Below, piece after piece: positions 1 to 14,377 of a stretch of DNA of 64,000 bases. A model generated the notes under the pieces. That model made no database searches. It was not told the origin of the DNA and saw only the letters and a program-made list of their open reading frames with translations. The translations under genes were made by a program, and so were the position numbers. The stretch's first letter is position 1. Every line of letters starts with the position of its first letter. The stretch lies in contig NC_089978.1 of the NCBI RefSeq assembly GCF_036417845.1, forward strand, positions 85,616,007-85,680,006. Direction: 5' to 3'. This stretch comes from Apteryx mantelli. Lineage: Eukaryota > Chordata > Aves > Apterygiformes > Apterygidae.

Positions 1-400
1 TTATTTCAACTATGCACTTTATCCTTTCCTTGCATTCTTAAAGCTTGTAGAACAATTCCAGATGTGGACTATTTTGAGCTGTTAGATGGGAAATTCAGGA
101 ACAGGTAAGTGATGAGAAGAGGTTATTACCTGTACACACACAGTGGGGAAAAAGCTACCACTTGAAAGAAATACTACAGTCGCTAGAATCATGTAGTTTG
201 ATATCCTCTGAGCCCTGCCTCATCTACATTACTATCTTGCCTGAGAGTTTTTGCAGGGTTAGGCCAATGCAGGGGAAATTAAGATACTCTCCTAGTGCAG
301 GATCCTTTGTCCATTAGGATTTAGGTGATGCAGGGGCTTTGCCCAAGGCAGGGATTAATTTCATACTGTATGTATATACATACATATATAAATACATATA

Positions 401-403
<3 letters not shown>

Positions 404-431
<28 letters not shown>

Positions 432-432
432 A
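404..432. repeat. (GT)n microsatellite
   Basis: About 14 uninterrupted GT units following a TATATACATA-rich stretch. Confidence 0.95.
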
Positions 433-3400
433 TAACCAAATACATCTTTTACTTTTTTCATTTAAAAAGTCTCTTTCATCACTAGATATGGTGGGAGGGC
501 AGGAAAAGTACCTATTAAAGGACTTATTAGAAGTGATCATCTTAGCAGACACCCAGAACAAGAGCTTCCTCTGTGCTTATTAAAGTAAAAGATGCTCTAC
601 TTGGATTCATAAGATGACCATACAGTGAAGGAAAAATAGGCAGATGTTCTCTCTCTTTTCAACTGGATGTTACAGTGGTACTTCCTAGGCTTTGTCTTTT
701 CTAGAAGTGAAGTTTTGTGGTCCTTATTTATGATGAATGAGACCTTATTTTCCAAACATAGGTCCATAAATATTTTTCTTGCCTCTTGGGAAAAAGCAGG
801 TTCCTGGGACTCCCCAACCTTAGCATTCACCCTGTGTGGTGTCTAACCATGGCCCCCTCCAGCACACACACACCTTCTCCTCAACGAATCTTTCTCTGTT
901 TGGTCAGAGCTCACCTTGCAGCAATTTTCTGTCACACACATTAACAAGGTTGGTACTATTTACAGCTCTAAGGAGTCTAGTTTTAAATGCTGCCAAATGA
1001 GTTTTGTCGTAGAGGCACAATGAGTAACAAGGCAGAATTAGCAACTCAGAGAACAGAGTGAAAAACAAAGAAACACTGTTTTTCTCTGTGATTGCAAAAC
1101 TTCATTCCTTTCTCTTTGCTGTGATTTTCCCCACTACTGTATGGGTGGCCAAGAAATCAGGATGTGAGGTTCCTAAGACCACCATTGTAGGACCCATACT
1201 ATTGTCTCCAAGGATTAAAGCCGTATTGATTATGCCTACACCAGCAATCAAGCGTGAGTCACAGCTCATTTTGCAATCAGACGCAGCTGCCCTGCTCACA
1301 GGCTAGCAGGTGCTCATGCTTGGGCTGAGTCTCATCTCTAGGGTGCTTCAGAGGGAAAGGTCAAGCCCTGAAATACTACCTTAGTGTGAGCCCATGCTCT
1401 CTTTCATCTCGTTTGGATGGATGGGACATGTCCAGGGCTGAGACTGTAGCCATCCTCTCCACTGACCAAGAATCATACTCCTCTGAATTATGTTACAGAT
1501 ACCCTTATGCTGATATGCAGCCAGACTACAGCAGCAAGTAGCTAGAAAACTTACGTCTAGAGCTTGGCAAGTTTACAATGCCTCTTGGGCTCTTGCTTCA
1601 GCTAGTAGTTTGGACATACGTACAGAGGCGGTGCGTTGGCTTTGACCTGGTATGGCAAATACACCAGCAAACAAGACCAGCTAGGACAACTTGCCTCTTT
1701 CAGCATCATTTTCCTCCAAATGGCAACACCGAGCTAAATGTAACTCCCCAGATAAAACACTACAAAGTTAGAGTATTGTGATAGGGTCTATATAGCCTTG
1801 CTGGGCACTGAGAATATGCGAGAAAGCCCTGATTCTTTTAATTAGCCTGGTTGCAAATCTTTTTTGGATGAAAACAAAAAAATCTCAAACAACAAAGGAA
1901 CATGTTTTAACGTTAGCCTGAATCTCAAGATAAACAGCACACACAACTTCAAATACAGACTAGAAACAGAGCTTACACAACACAGAGACACACCAGAGCT
2001 TTTAATCATTATAATACTATTTTCCATTTAAATAGCACTGCAACTCTGTGTTCTACAAAAACAGAGCTAGCTACAGAAATCACTTTGTCTTTGTTCAGAT
2101 GCAACCATCCTGTGTGGATAAAAGTGTACAGTAAAGTTGAGTATACGATACTCAATATTACTTGCTCTGTTTACAGAATATCTTATAAGCTAGCCACATT
2201 TTTTTCCTTCAAAGGTAAATTTTTGTAAATAATTCAATTAAAAGTTCTACTATTTTGACAGTTTTTTCCCACTTGCTAATCAGTTTTTAAATTGAGCATG
2301 TCAGTTATTGATCACAGAAGAGATTTTATTACTGTTTGCAGGTTTGGGCAAGTACAATACAAGGATACAAATCACAGAATTACAGAAAATGTTTGGAAAA
2401 TTGGACACAAAACATGGGGTTCATGCATTAATTTATCTTTAGAGTCTAAGCCAGGAACCCTAGGTTTCCTTTAGAGTTAATGAAGAGAAATAGGCAATTT
2501 AAATGGTGATTCATCTGACCTATTTAGATGTCTGCTTTAGGAGGATATGAATTGGGCCTTTGAAGGCCTATAAAGGCACTTCACTGATTTAAAGGGATTC
2601 CTTTATGACACACTTATCCCTCAAATGACAAGCTGAGATATAGGTGTGCATGTTTAATCAAATGAAACCCACTTTAATAGTATGGCTAAAATTCACAGTT
2701 AAGTGACCCAATTCTTTGACCACACATGCCAACACTATGTTGTGCACTCTACACTGCATAGCCTCTGGGTGCAACAATTTAGGATGAAAGGTCTTCACTT
2801 CTTCGTATGAAAGGATCATTTAAATAAGCAAAATGCAGCCCCCAGCCCAAGATTTGCCTAGAGCTAGGGGCTATTGCAGAATCCCGAGCAAGTATCAGGA
2901 GTAAGTGTGGCAATGTGTGACATGAATGGACCTCTGAATCAGGTCCTCCAGCATAATTCCAATGTTGGCCTATGTTTGAACTGCAAGACTGTGTCTTTGG
3001 GGTAAGTATCTCTCAGAGGAGAGGATTTTAATAGCTCTGGCAGATTTAGCTGCAGTGATCTAAGCTGTTGCTGCCCACGGCTGCCTGCCCCATTCCCCAC
3101 TTTCAGCAGATGCCACCCACATCCTTGCAAGGGATGGCAGCATGGGCTGCACATTGATGCCTCAACTGCCTTAGTGCACAGTCCATTATATTAGCTCAAA
3201 AAAACATAAAAGTTGTTTTTTTACTAATCTTCCAACCTGTAAACTCGAGCCCTGAGACACTAGTACATGTCACATTCTGCTGCCTCCCCTTTAAGGCAGT
3301 AATTTCCAGAAGATGAGCAAGGCAAACATCTTGGACATTCATGTTTTAAATCACGGCAAGTAAATCTGTTAGAGCTTGCCCTCAGGAGTACTAAATCACC

Positions 3401-6400
3401 AGTGCCATTTCTGGAAATACCTGAGATTTCTTTGGAAAGCTGCTGTAAAACATGTGAGCAGACACAGAGTTTAGAGGTTCTCCCTTGAAGAAATTTTTAA
3501 TCTTGTCCAGTTCTCATATCCCTGATTTCCTTTCCTCAAATCAATTCTCTTTTCCAGAGGCTTTCCTTTTCTTACAGATATTCTGAGCATGTAATGTTTT
3601 TATTTTCCTTTCTCTCACCCTCACAGAAACTTCCCTTCGCAAACATCCCATCATCCTGGCTGAGGGACTGAACAGACTTCTGCAGCTAATTGTTGTCTCC
3701 CTTATGCAGGTTGGCAGTTTTCAAGAAAGGTTATGTACTTAATAAGAGAATCTCACAAATTACCATCTAAATCAAAGCTGACTAACCCTGAAAGAAGTAG
3801 CAAACACCCCTTAGTGTCAGCAGTACCTAGATCTGTGGTTTTAACTCATTGCAGATGTACAGAAGCACCCAGATTTCCTAGGTAGCAAGACAAACTTAAA
3901 ATGAAAACTTCTAAGAGTTCACACACAGGCTTCTTGTATTTTCTCTGTGGCAAAAGAGGGATTAGGGGCATCCTCCCCACTGAGATAAGAGCAGTTACAC
4001 TCTCTTTTTCACTGTTTGCTGTCAACTGGGTGCCAGTGTACTCACCTGCATAGGTTTCTTGGTATACTGGAAAATAAATCTTGACACTGTTTTCTGAACT
4101 GTCTTAAACCCTATATACCACAATCCATGAAAAAAAAATCTAAACCCTGTAAGTTTTTCAAGTATCATCATGATTCCAAGGGCTTCTCAGGATTTTTCAG
4201 CTTATCTCATGGGTTGCAATCACAGTTTGTCAATACTGCCAGATTACTAATGTTATAAAATGATCTCATGTGACAAGTACACCACAGAAGGCAGATGTTA
4301 GGTGCAATTACAGCAAAACCTTAATCTCAGGCTTGAGAGCCGTGGGCTCTCTGTGGGCTCCCACACTGGGCTCTTCTAGTATTTTGCCAGCTGCAAGGTG
4401 GTCTTGTCCAGCATCAGATTTCTAGGTGAAATCCAAATCCCAGCATTGAGGCACATTTCAATTTCCCTCCCTCCTCCTTTCTAACTTCTCATTATTAATT
4501 TAAAAACAGTAGGGATTCTTTGGCTTCCCAGCAAATCTTTTTAGTTCCCAAACTTTCCAGTGAAAAATAATCATTTCTGAGGAAAGCAAAATAATTCCCA
4601 CAAAGGCATTAGATCTGTCAAAAAAAACCACCCTTAAATAAAAAGTTATAAGAGTTTTCCACCACTCCCACTGATCAGGTTAGCAGACAACCATAGACGA
4701 GAAAACCCAAATGTACTACAGGCAAATTCAGTGCCATGGAGGTCAGCTGAGTCTGCCCTGTTAAGCAGCATTCATGATGGCAGGTCCCATTCAGAGGATA
4801 TCCCCACAGTAAGGCACAGCCTTAAAGTAGGGCAGCAGACTGCCAGCAAACGCCTCATCCTTCCAAGCCTGAAGGCCCATGGTGGGTCTTATCAAATCAA
4901 ACAACTTTTCATGTCCCATCTGCTTGCTCTCTCTTCCCACTTCCCACACAGAGGCAGGAGGCACCAGCAGGAACTGCTAACAGGTATTGGAAAGGCAGAT
5001 GGGGAGGTGACAAGAGCTCTTGGGATGAAGGTATCTAATGAAGGGGCTGCTCTGCTCCGTGTGCTTCTCTTCCCCAGTTACACTGCGGTTAAATGTTCAG
5101 CAGTCTGACACATTGTATTGCAATAAGCTCTTTTATCCCCTCTCATGAGCTGCTTTCCCAACCTTCTTGGAGGCTATCTCTAGAAATATCTCTCCCCTGA
5201 CTATCTTTCCCCACCTCTCCCTCTGATGCTCATGAGGGAAATTACCAACACCTTGTCACTAGTGAATCCCTTAACATTCATCCTGAACTGTGGCTTGTGT
5301 TGGTGGCCAAAAATGGCCTGCTGAAAGTTACACTGCCAGCTCAACTGCTTGGACAGCAAGGGCAGATAAAGAAAATGTCCCTGCACTTTGCATTTGGTTC
5401 TGTTCCCGTCAGCATCCTCCTGACATAACAGGTGTCATCACTTTCTTTTGGTAAAGGTTATTAGGAAGTTACTAAGCTGGTATAAACCCTCCTGAACAGC
5501 ATACTTGTCTTCCTGCACTGCACCTGGAAGAGAGCATTTAGCACTGTGAAAAAAAGAAGGCTTTTGAAATAGTCTAAGTCAAGCCTAAAGGATCTGAACT
5601 ATTCCCAAAACTGTCTTCAGTCCCAAGTAATCCACATATCTGGTATCAGACAGGTTAGCTGTTCAGATCAGGAGCTATCCCTATTCTCTGTCTTGCATGA
5701 TAAAAATGCTTACTTGGGACTGTAATAAGCAGCCATCTACAGCATTAGTGTGTCTTGGTATGCTTCCTTTGCTGGTCCCTAGCACAGCTTGGCTTTTGTT
5801 TTGTGCGAGGCTGGAAATCCTCTAAAACTGTTAACAAATGCTGATTCACATCACTGGAATTGTAGAAATAAGAGCATAGTGACAAGTATAAAGTTTTTAC
5901 TAGTTACAGCCCATCCAGCATGGCTGCTTATCTGAATATCTGACATTGGGGCAGAAAGGAAATGGCCGCAGGAAACCCAAATACAGTGTACAAGGGTTAC
6001 TAGAAGCTGAAGCACAGAGACTAAGGTGTGTGAGCAGGGCTATCTGGCCCTGTTTCCCCTGGCTGTGGGAGAAACCATGCATGCAGAGTAGGCTCCCACC
6101 GACCTCCCCCGGGGCTGCATCCCAACTGACCTGAGTGCCCTCCACACCAGGGCTGGGTCTTCTTCCGCTGTCCCAACAAGAAATAACAGAGCCCCCAGGG
6201 ACCCGTCTGGCCACGTATCTGACTTTGCTCTGGTGAGAGGCAGGAAAAGGTTTGTATCCAGCTCTTATCTTTGTAAAAGTGCTGGGAGGCGTCAGGGGCC
6301 AGTGAAGACCCACACACTCCCGTGTCCTCCCAGCCTGCACGTACCCTCAGACCACTCAGAGGGGCCTGCTCACTCAGCATCCATCCTCTTCGAGTCAGAC

Positions 6401-9400
6401 CTCTATGTTATCTTCAGCTAGAGACCACAAAATGACACCTTTCTAAATCATTCTCCATTTTGAAAATGTAAACGCACTGCACCCAGATTTTATTGTCTGA
6501 TTACCTCTCTTCATGCTGCCATTGGGGCAGACATCTGAAGATCTGGGGCAACCTTCTCACTCAGCTTATTGTTTCTTCCGATGAAGAACTTTGTTAGAGA
6601 ATTACCCTGACAAAGAGAATTATCTGTTAAAATGTCTCAAGGATAAGCCTGTTAGCTGATATGCCTGAGATACAGCCAGACAAAAAAAGAAACAAAAGCC
6701 CTAACATGTGATTTCATGGTCACTGGCAAAAAACATATTTCTTCCCAAGCTGTTGCAAGCATGAAAAGCTTACGTATTTGTCATCTATGTACAATGGGTA
6801 CTCACCAGACACAGAAATTTTCTGCACAGAAGGAGTCATTTCAGCTCAAAGACGTTAATATGTGTCAAACAAGCAGAGTAGCTGCAGTGCCTTGCAAGGG
6901 TGCTGTTGCGGGTGGAAGTGGAACCCTTTGGGGGTAGAAACCACTTACTTCTAAGGAGAAACCAGTGTCAGGCTCAGAGTGAAATTTCTTGCCCCATCTA
7001 AACTGACAGCCCATGGAAACTTGCTTTTGGGAGCAACTTGACATATTACTTGTTGGTATTGTTTTAGAGGAAGCTTTTCACTGAAGCTTTGACAAACCCT
7101 GACCCAAAATATCTGTCCATCAGTAACACTGTAATTATTCAACAACCCTGTGTTTCATATTTATACCTTTCTCTAAATCTGTAGTGACATTGAAAGCACA
7201 AGTAGCAAACCAAAATTATCTTACTCACTAATTAAGAGACAGCCTGAATATCTGCGGACGACTGGTCTTTAACAGGTACTCACTGATGAAAGGCACAAAG
7301 CTTCTGGGACAAAATTAAAGCATCTTTACATATATCTCAGGCCACAGGCAGCAGAAACTAACCTTTTGAAACCATTAAAAGCAAGCATCTCTCTACAGGA
7401 TAATGAGACACAAATAATAAACAAAGGATGTGCCTCTCAGCCACTGACATTAAAATATTCCAGTTTACATTATGATGGAGACAGCATGAAAAGAGAACAC
7501 TAGTGGCTCTGTTTACACAGCTTTTGAGGATGACCTTTAAACAGTAGTGATTTGTGAAGGTCCATCTGTAAAGTGGACATGTTCTTTAAAACTTACTTTG
7601 AACTAGTTATGCCCTGATTTAATAATTGAAACTGCATTAAAATGCTGAATTTCTGAGTCACTGCACATTCTCTGCCCCCATCATGTGTCTTGTCCTCTGC
7701 CAGTGTTATACTATTAATATTCTTCGTTTAATACTTCACCCCCAGTTGCCATAACTAGCTGTTAGTATACCTTTTTTGTTGTTAATTCATAAAATCTGAA
7801 GGATAATTGCCATGTTCGCACTGTTAATAAAACCTGGCACAGCAGAGAGCTACCACCCTCATGGGAATTGCTACACATGCCTCAAAGGAAACACAGGGCC
7901 ATTTTCACTACATAACCATTTTTTTCCTTGTGGCTAACATGAAATAGGCATTTAGTCAGCATTTAATGCAAGAGAGTGCAATGAACAAAGATACTTAACA
8001 TCCTAGCTCATTTCTAAACTATTTTTCTCCAGGATCCAGTAAGTTTATACAACTACCTTCTCCAAATACAAAGCACAATGGATGTTCCCCACCACCTTGG
8101 AAAGAAAGGCCTGGATTAATGTTCGTGAAGATGGTAGAGCGTGACAAGGGCATTATAAAAATGAGTAAGTCAATAAGGCCTGTAGAGTCTTTAATTCTTC
8201 CCTTCCTAGGGAAAAAAAAAGGGAAAAAAAAACAAACAAAAAGCCACACATTTTACTCACAAAGGCTCCTAGAACAGAATATAAATGTTAGAACAATTTT
8301 TTTCTGGAAATCTCCCTCCCTTCCCATCCCATCTAAGTCCATGTTGTCATGGCATGTTAGTCTCTATAGCCAGCAGGTAAACCTGGCAGAAGACACACCC
8401 ATCCACCACAAAAATATACTGTTAATAAGCCCCAGGTAACATATGGCTGCTTATGGGCAGGAAGCTGCAAAATTCCCGTACAGCAGGTCAGGCACCACCC
8501 TCGGGCAAGGAGACCAGCCCCGTATGGCAGCAGTGGCAGTGGCAGGAGCAGCTCCTGGGCCTGTGCAAGAACAAAAGTGCATGGAGGAGGCAGCAAACTT
8601 CCAGCCCTGCTTCCTCCCTGGGCCTGGGATTGGAAAAAGCAATAGAGCAGCTCCCTGTGAGGCCAGCTATACAGGAGGCCTGCATTACCGCCACATTTTT
8701 CTAAAACATATGCTATAGCTCAAAGCACAGCCTTGGTTAGTGCAATTACTGGGTGAGGTTCTGTGGCTTGCATTACGGAGGAGATCAGATGAAACAACCA
8801 AAGCCTCCAGGCTTAAAAATCTATTAAAGGGTAGAATAATTTTTTTCTCTTTATGTCTCCAAATCTTTTCCACTAAATGTCTAAATCTGGAGGAAAGGGT
8901 GAAACTAGAGAGCTCTGTATATTCATTCATTAAATTGTTTCAAGCTAACATGGTTTTAAATTGGCTCTAAACCCTGCCTTCCCCACAAAGACTGGTTTGA
9001 GGGTCTCATCCTCTTCACTGTTCTTAGACACCTCACAGTTTGGTACAAGTTGTAAGTAAGAGCATTAAATCCCTTGTTACTATAAATATCAAATTCACTC
9101 TATTTTTTTCATAGTTGGAACATTATCATATTTCTTAGAAGTCAGTTTTGTGCTTGAATGAAAGTGAGCTGAGATAGTGTTTGGGATTCTGGTAACCCAA
9201 ACTTGTAGAAGATAATATCACAGACCAGGTGAGTAATGACAAAAACTGCTCTATTGACTGAGGTGTTTTTTGGCATTTACAATGGTTTTGTACTGATTGC
9301 CATGAAGGAAGGCTGTGAATATGTGCTTAAGTCTAGTTTCACTGAAAAATAAGTTGAAAAGAGAAACTCCACACATGTGAAGCTTTATGCATTGCTAGCA

Positions 9401-10092
9401 AGTATACATATTTTAGTTGCAATGGTTTGTTGACTAATGTGTTGTTTTGGCTGACCTGTTAAGGAAAACGGTAGAATGACATGCTCTGCCGTTCCACCTC
9501 TCTCCTCCCTTTCTAGTTGTTTTTCTCAACTGAATATGTAAATGATGTTTTCTTCCACAATTCCTGATACCTTTAATTGAAAATTTTTCATACCCAAACC
9601 TGGCACAGTTTTCTGTTTCCCTGCACATTATGAGTTTCTACAAATGATCGAAAGTATAAAAGGATTTTCAAGAAACAGAAATCAAAATAGAAGGTCTGTG
9701 TAGAATAAACTATATTTGACATTAACATATTATACACCTCTTCCAGAATATTAAAAAAATCACAATGAGGAGCAATTGGCTTGTGCAAAAAGTTGATTTC
9801 AGAAAAAAAGAATACAAAGACATCATAAACTGTCAGTCCAGCATATAGGCGAGCCAGATTTTCAGCTGAGAGTCAGTGAAGGTGTTTGGTTTTCATTGGT
9901 ATCAGGCCAAATATTCAGTCTTGTCCTACTGCCCTGCTGGGGCCCATCACTAATATTTGCAATCCAATAAGTACCAGGGGGGCTACTAAATGCCAGTAGC
10001 GGCCTGCCTCTGTGCCAGCTGATCTCTTTGTGCCTCTTGCCCAGCAGAGTTTGCAGAAAATGATGGACAGCAAGTGGCACAGAAAGAGGGCA

Positions 10093-10105
10093 CCCCCCCC
10101 CCCCC
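10093..10105. repeat. C13 homopolymer
   Basis: Thirteen consecutive C in the flank downstream of ASB11. Confidence 0.95.
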
Positions 10106-11639
10106 GCAACAGTTTGCACATGGGCAGTACAACACTAATTTCTAGCATAAAACAAGGGACCACTTTAATTGGTGGTGAGCAGAAGTCTAAATGACATGAG
10201 CCGGATGTCAACCGGCCATAAGTTTCCTGAGGGAAGACAGAGTAGGATATAAGCCCCCAGTAGGGCCATCCTAAGTGGCACATGCATGTCCTGTCTCATG
10301 AAGTGGGAGTACTCACATGGCCAAACAGCCCTCCCTTTTGGACTGTGTCTGCCCAGGAAGGCGAGGGGTCGGGACTTCAAGGCAGACATGGAGGATTTTG
10401 GCCCCTAGAGCATGGCCACAAGTTTCGGAAGTTTACCATTTTCTCCCCTCTCAATAGCTTTTTTGTTGGACAGACAGAAAACCAATAAAAAATCAGGGAT
10501 TAACAGATCTGTTACAAAGAGTTGAGTACTAGGCAGGATTTCCTGGCAGGAGCTTGAACCAACGGGCTGGTCAGGAGAGCAGAACTGTGATCTTTTAGGG
10601 TCCAGGCTAGAATGTAACATTTCTTTTGCTACCTATGGTCAGAGTCATTTTTTATTAAACCCTTTCAAAATGCGTCAGTCTATTTACTTTCACTGTCACT
10701 TGTTCCTGGAGGGGTAGCCCATAAGCCAGTGTGCTTGCAGAAGACACTGGGTAAAGGCGCTCGCAAGCTGTGGAGAAACCTGTGGAGGTAAGTTTGGGAC
10801 CAGAGTGCTGAGGCAGCAACAAGGCTGAAGCAAGAAGAAAATTGCCACAACCATCTTTATGAGTTAGTACAAACTGCTGGCAACTGTGATAAATTGCAAA
10901 GAAGATGTGAGGAGATGTGAAATGAATCTTTTGGTAGAATGAATGTAGATAGGAATACTGCTTATTTTAAAGTGAAGATGAAGACAGGGATGATACAAAG
11001 CCCATTTAACTTTGTTTTGATTTGGATCACAAGCAATGATGGAGGCATATTAAGTAGCGAATGGTAGCTTGAAGTCAGTGTTTGGTTAGCTTGACATCTG
11101 TGAGGTCTCCATCACCCGCATTTCTGAGTCCGCACTGGCTCACTCATAATATATGAATAAGAAAACTGAAAAGCAGCCCAGCAGATTGAGAAGTATAAAA
11201 AGAAATATTTCAGTTTTATACTGCACATTAGTAACCTATTTAAATCACTTCTGCTCAAGACCAACAGCTTTATGGCTAACGAACATCCATAGTCCAAGCT
11301 CTAATTTTAAGCTTTTCAAGTCAGTGTCTGTGCTTAGAATCAGTGTTTGTGGCCAGAAGAAAACTTTTCCTCTGGTCAGGATATTCTGTGCCAGTACTGG
11401 CAATTGTCGGGGAGAAAGTTGTATGGATATGGTATAACAGCAGATATTTCAGTACAGAAAAATGTATGTGTTCCCAAGAAAACCATATTTAACCTAAATA
11501 ACTGGTTTCTGAATGATCACAGAATTACAGAGAAGATGCCACCTGTTTTGAAGAAGAGAGACCATGTGAGGTTAGTTAGCACTTCTCCCATCCGAGGAAA
11601 AAGCAGCTGTATTCACACCTGACATGTTTTTCAAGCTCA

Positions 11640-11725
11640 TTCTGAAAAATCACCAAGGAGATTCCATAATCTCCTAGCAAATTATCCCAGTGCTATCTGA
11701 GTGCTTCCCTAGCCTCACATGAGTC
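11640..11725 (-). mobile_element. Possible short ancient CR1 fragment
   Basis: The plus strand reads GGAGATTCCATAATCTCCTA and then CAAATTATCCCAGTGCTATC, resembling the same conserved block of old CR1 ('gattccacaacctccctaggcaatctattccagtgct'). Only about 80 bases match, so the call is tentative. Confidence 0.4.
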
Positions 11726-12669
11726 AGGGCATATTTGCAAAAAAGTGAAATACCCTCTCCTGCTATTTCCTTGGTAATACTTCCGTGCATTGTTACAATA
11801 CAAATGGCTGATGAAAATTAAATGGGTATTTTTTAATCTGAGCCACTTTTGAGATAAGAGCAAGAAAGTCTAGGTAAAGTTTCTGACAACATTTCTTAGT
11901 ATCAGGACTTCCAAACTTCTCTTCTGATTTTTTAAAACTATGTTCTCTCAGAATCTCTGACGTGAGGAACTTTAGGAAGAATGATGTATCTGGGAGACAG
12001 CAAAGGCGAGGTGATTTTTTGATAGGAAGATAATATCAGCAATAAATATAGGGCAGCTTCTGCTGCTTCATAACATAAACGTTTCCAAGAGGTTGAATAT
12101 GCTTTGCATTTCCTTAATGAAGATACATTATTTCAATTTAAAATCCTGTGCAAGTGAAATACTGCATTCATTGATGATTGCAGTAGGAAATCAATTCAAT
12201 ATTACACCTTCCAAAATAGATCCCATAAACTGTCTTAGTTCCTTGATTGTAATACAGCTCTGACAACCCACACAGCTGAGGCTCTGTCTCTCTATTTGAA
12301 CAGCAGATGGTATTTTGACTGCCACTTTATAAACAGAGTAGGTGAGCTGACAGTAAAGATAAGATTGAGAGAGATCTGCTGACATCAAATTAATATAGAC
12401 ATTGCTAGTATTTGATTTTCAGAAGCTCTTGAGAATTTAGAGTTCAAATCTCTGAGATTCATGATATACTATGCTATACAAGGTCATTCATGTCACTGGA
12501 AACTTTATGAGCAATAGTTCTTGCTGTCAAATAGCATTCAATATGTGTAAACACAGGATACTTCACAGGCTGAAAACTACATTCATTTTTGGCTGTAGCA
12601 TTACAGGTCTAGGCTCATGAACTGCTAGGAGCGCAATTTATCTTACATGTGCTGAATTAATCATAAAAA

Positions 12670-12830
12670 GTACAGGTAATATTAGTCCTATGTTTCAGAG
12701 AGGGTAACTGTCACGGTGAAATTAAGGGATTAGCACCAAACCAGACAGGCTGACACTGTTGGAGCAGGGACAGGAATTCAAAGGTGTCTGGAGTCCATCC
12801 AGTATTCAGACTCTAACATGCCCATTTCTC
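12670..12830 (-). mobile_element. MIR-like SINE remnant
   Basis: The plus strand resembles a reversed MIR: a worn 'fewer than 'TTTTACAG' copy (TATGTTTCAGAGAGGGTAAC), then AAATTAAGGGATTAGCACCA, GAGCAGGGACAGGAATTCAA, and GTCTGGAGTCCATCCAGTAT. The order of elements fits 'gattaagtgacttgcc ... gcagggatttgaaccc ... ctgagtcc'. It is degenerate. Confidence 0.55.
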
Positions 12831-14072
12831 CTGACTTAAGGTATACTGGCCATGAAAATGAAATGGCCAGAAACTAGCATGAATGGCTTATCATAAAACC
12901 ACTCTGTCTCATAGGCTGAAAATGTAGCTGCCTCTCAAACCCTTAAAGTTGAGCTAAGTGCAGAAAGGCTCTCCTTTTACCTCTGCTTCCTATTTTACTA
13001 ACTCCAGTGAGCCACTATTGCCCATCTCATGGCAAAAATTTATCAAAACTCAGCTTTGAAGAAACATTTCATCGCCAGAACAACCTCCAGGGAAAAATAG
13101 ATAAATCTTTACAGAGCTATACAAACATCGCAGCAATCGCTGGATCCCAAATTTCTGTGCTCAGAGAGGCCTATGTTTTTAGTTCTTCTGTATCTAAGTT
13201 ACTAGCCCTAACAACATTTTAACTACTATCCCAGTGGCTAAAATCATAACACTCTTTAAAAATCCCTTTTCCCTTGGAAGTGGTGAAAGCCTGTAGAGTA
13301 GGGGATGAGGGAGCAGATAAGCCTGCAAACTTCTCCTGACGACCAATATCCTTCGAGGTGAGCATCCAGGTAATGCAAAACCACCTTTAGATGCCCCATT
13401 CCTCTCTCACCCTGTAGTCTGAGGATCTATCTTGAGAAACATCAAAACATGCAAAGATGAAAAGAAGAAAAGCAGCTCATTCCTTTGGTTTTCTTTAAAC
13501 TTTGCAAGAAACAGACTTTGAAAGCTGACCTACTGTGTCTACGAAAATAACATTTTCAGTTTTGCCCTCAAATTTAGCTAAGAAAAATTATTCATATAAT
13601 GAACATAGCCAGATCTCAAGTATTACAACTTAGAGAGAACTTTTTTTTTAGAAGAGATGAGGGTTTTAAGACCTGTACACATCCATATGGAAAACTTATC
13701 CAAGACCCCACACCTGCTTTGGTAACACCACTCACACGGCAGAGGACAAGATGTGTTAGCTTCCTGGACAGCTGGGCTCAGGGCTCAGGGCCGTATGGCT
13801 GTGAAGCCAGAGCCTACTGCAAGTCACTACGACAGCACTAGAGCACGGGAAAGAGGTGGCAGGACTTGAAGCCAATGCATACCAAAGGTGTGCAATGTAT
13901 GAAACACAGCTGAAGCTGGGTGCCAAAGATTTTTTCATTCTCACACTGAGGGAAGACTAACAGCCACTCCCTTGATTTTGATGGCAAGCCTGGAGGGCAA
14001 GAGGAGGAAGCTGTACAGACATTACATGAAAATGCAGGATCATTAGATAACATTAAATGTATGGGAAATCCA

Positions 14073-14093
14073 TGTGTGTGTGTTGTGTGTGTG
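14073..14093. repeat. Short (GT)n run
   Basis: Interrupted GT repeat (CATGTGTGTGTGTTGTGTGT) just beyond the ASB11 stop, with a related TGGGTGGGTGGATGTGTG patch after it. Probably in the 3' UTR or just downstream. Confidence 0.7.
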
Positions 14094-14377
14094 TCTCTGT
14101 GGGTGGGTGGATGTGTGCGATTGCATCTACAAACACGTCAAGCAATCTGTTCACGTATTATAACTTTTCAATCTGTCCTAAGTGGATGTGGCAATAAACT
14201 GTGAGGATGTTATATCCATAATACCATTCAGTGCCTATGAAAAGGTGTTTTCCATTGGCTTCAATTTACACAGTAGACAGTAAATGATAACTTTGATATT
14301 TTTTCTTTGATATAATAATTTTGGAGTAAACAACCATTTGTTCCTCTTTCTTTTCCAGTGTAAAGACAGTCACATAT

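Larger units (their letters stand above)
1..14377. other. Gene-free flank downstream of ASB11
   Basis: I see no exon of a known gene on either strand. Short open frames here (for example near 4.7-5.1, 5.9-6.4 and 8.4-8.9 kb) have no recognisable motif. It holds a GT microsatellite, a C13 run, a MIR-like SINE, a short old CR1-like fragment and a possible LTR-like patch at about 10.1-10.5 kb. It should contain the ASB11 3' UTR at its right end. In mammals ASB9 is the next gene in this direction, but no ASB9 ankyrin exon was found here. Confidence 0.6.

Noticed and set aside
4731-5108. 125-residue plus-strand frame
   Set aside because: No motif and no codon or splice support; likely chance.
5900-6380. 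Overlapping minus-strand frames of 146 and 119 residues
   Set aside because: Low-complexity composition, no motif, no splice partner and overlapping each other; read as chance frames in GC-richer DNA.
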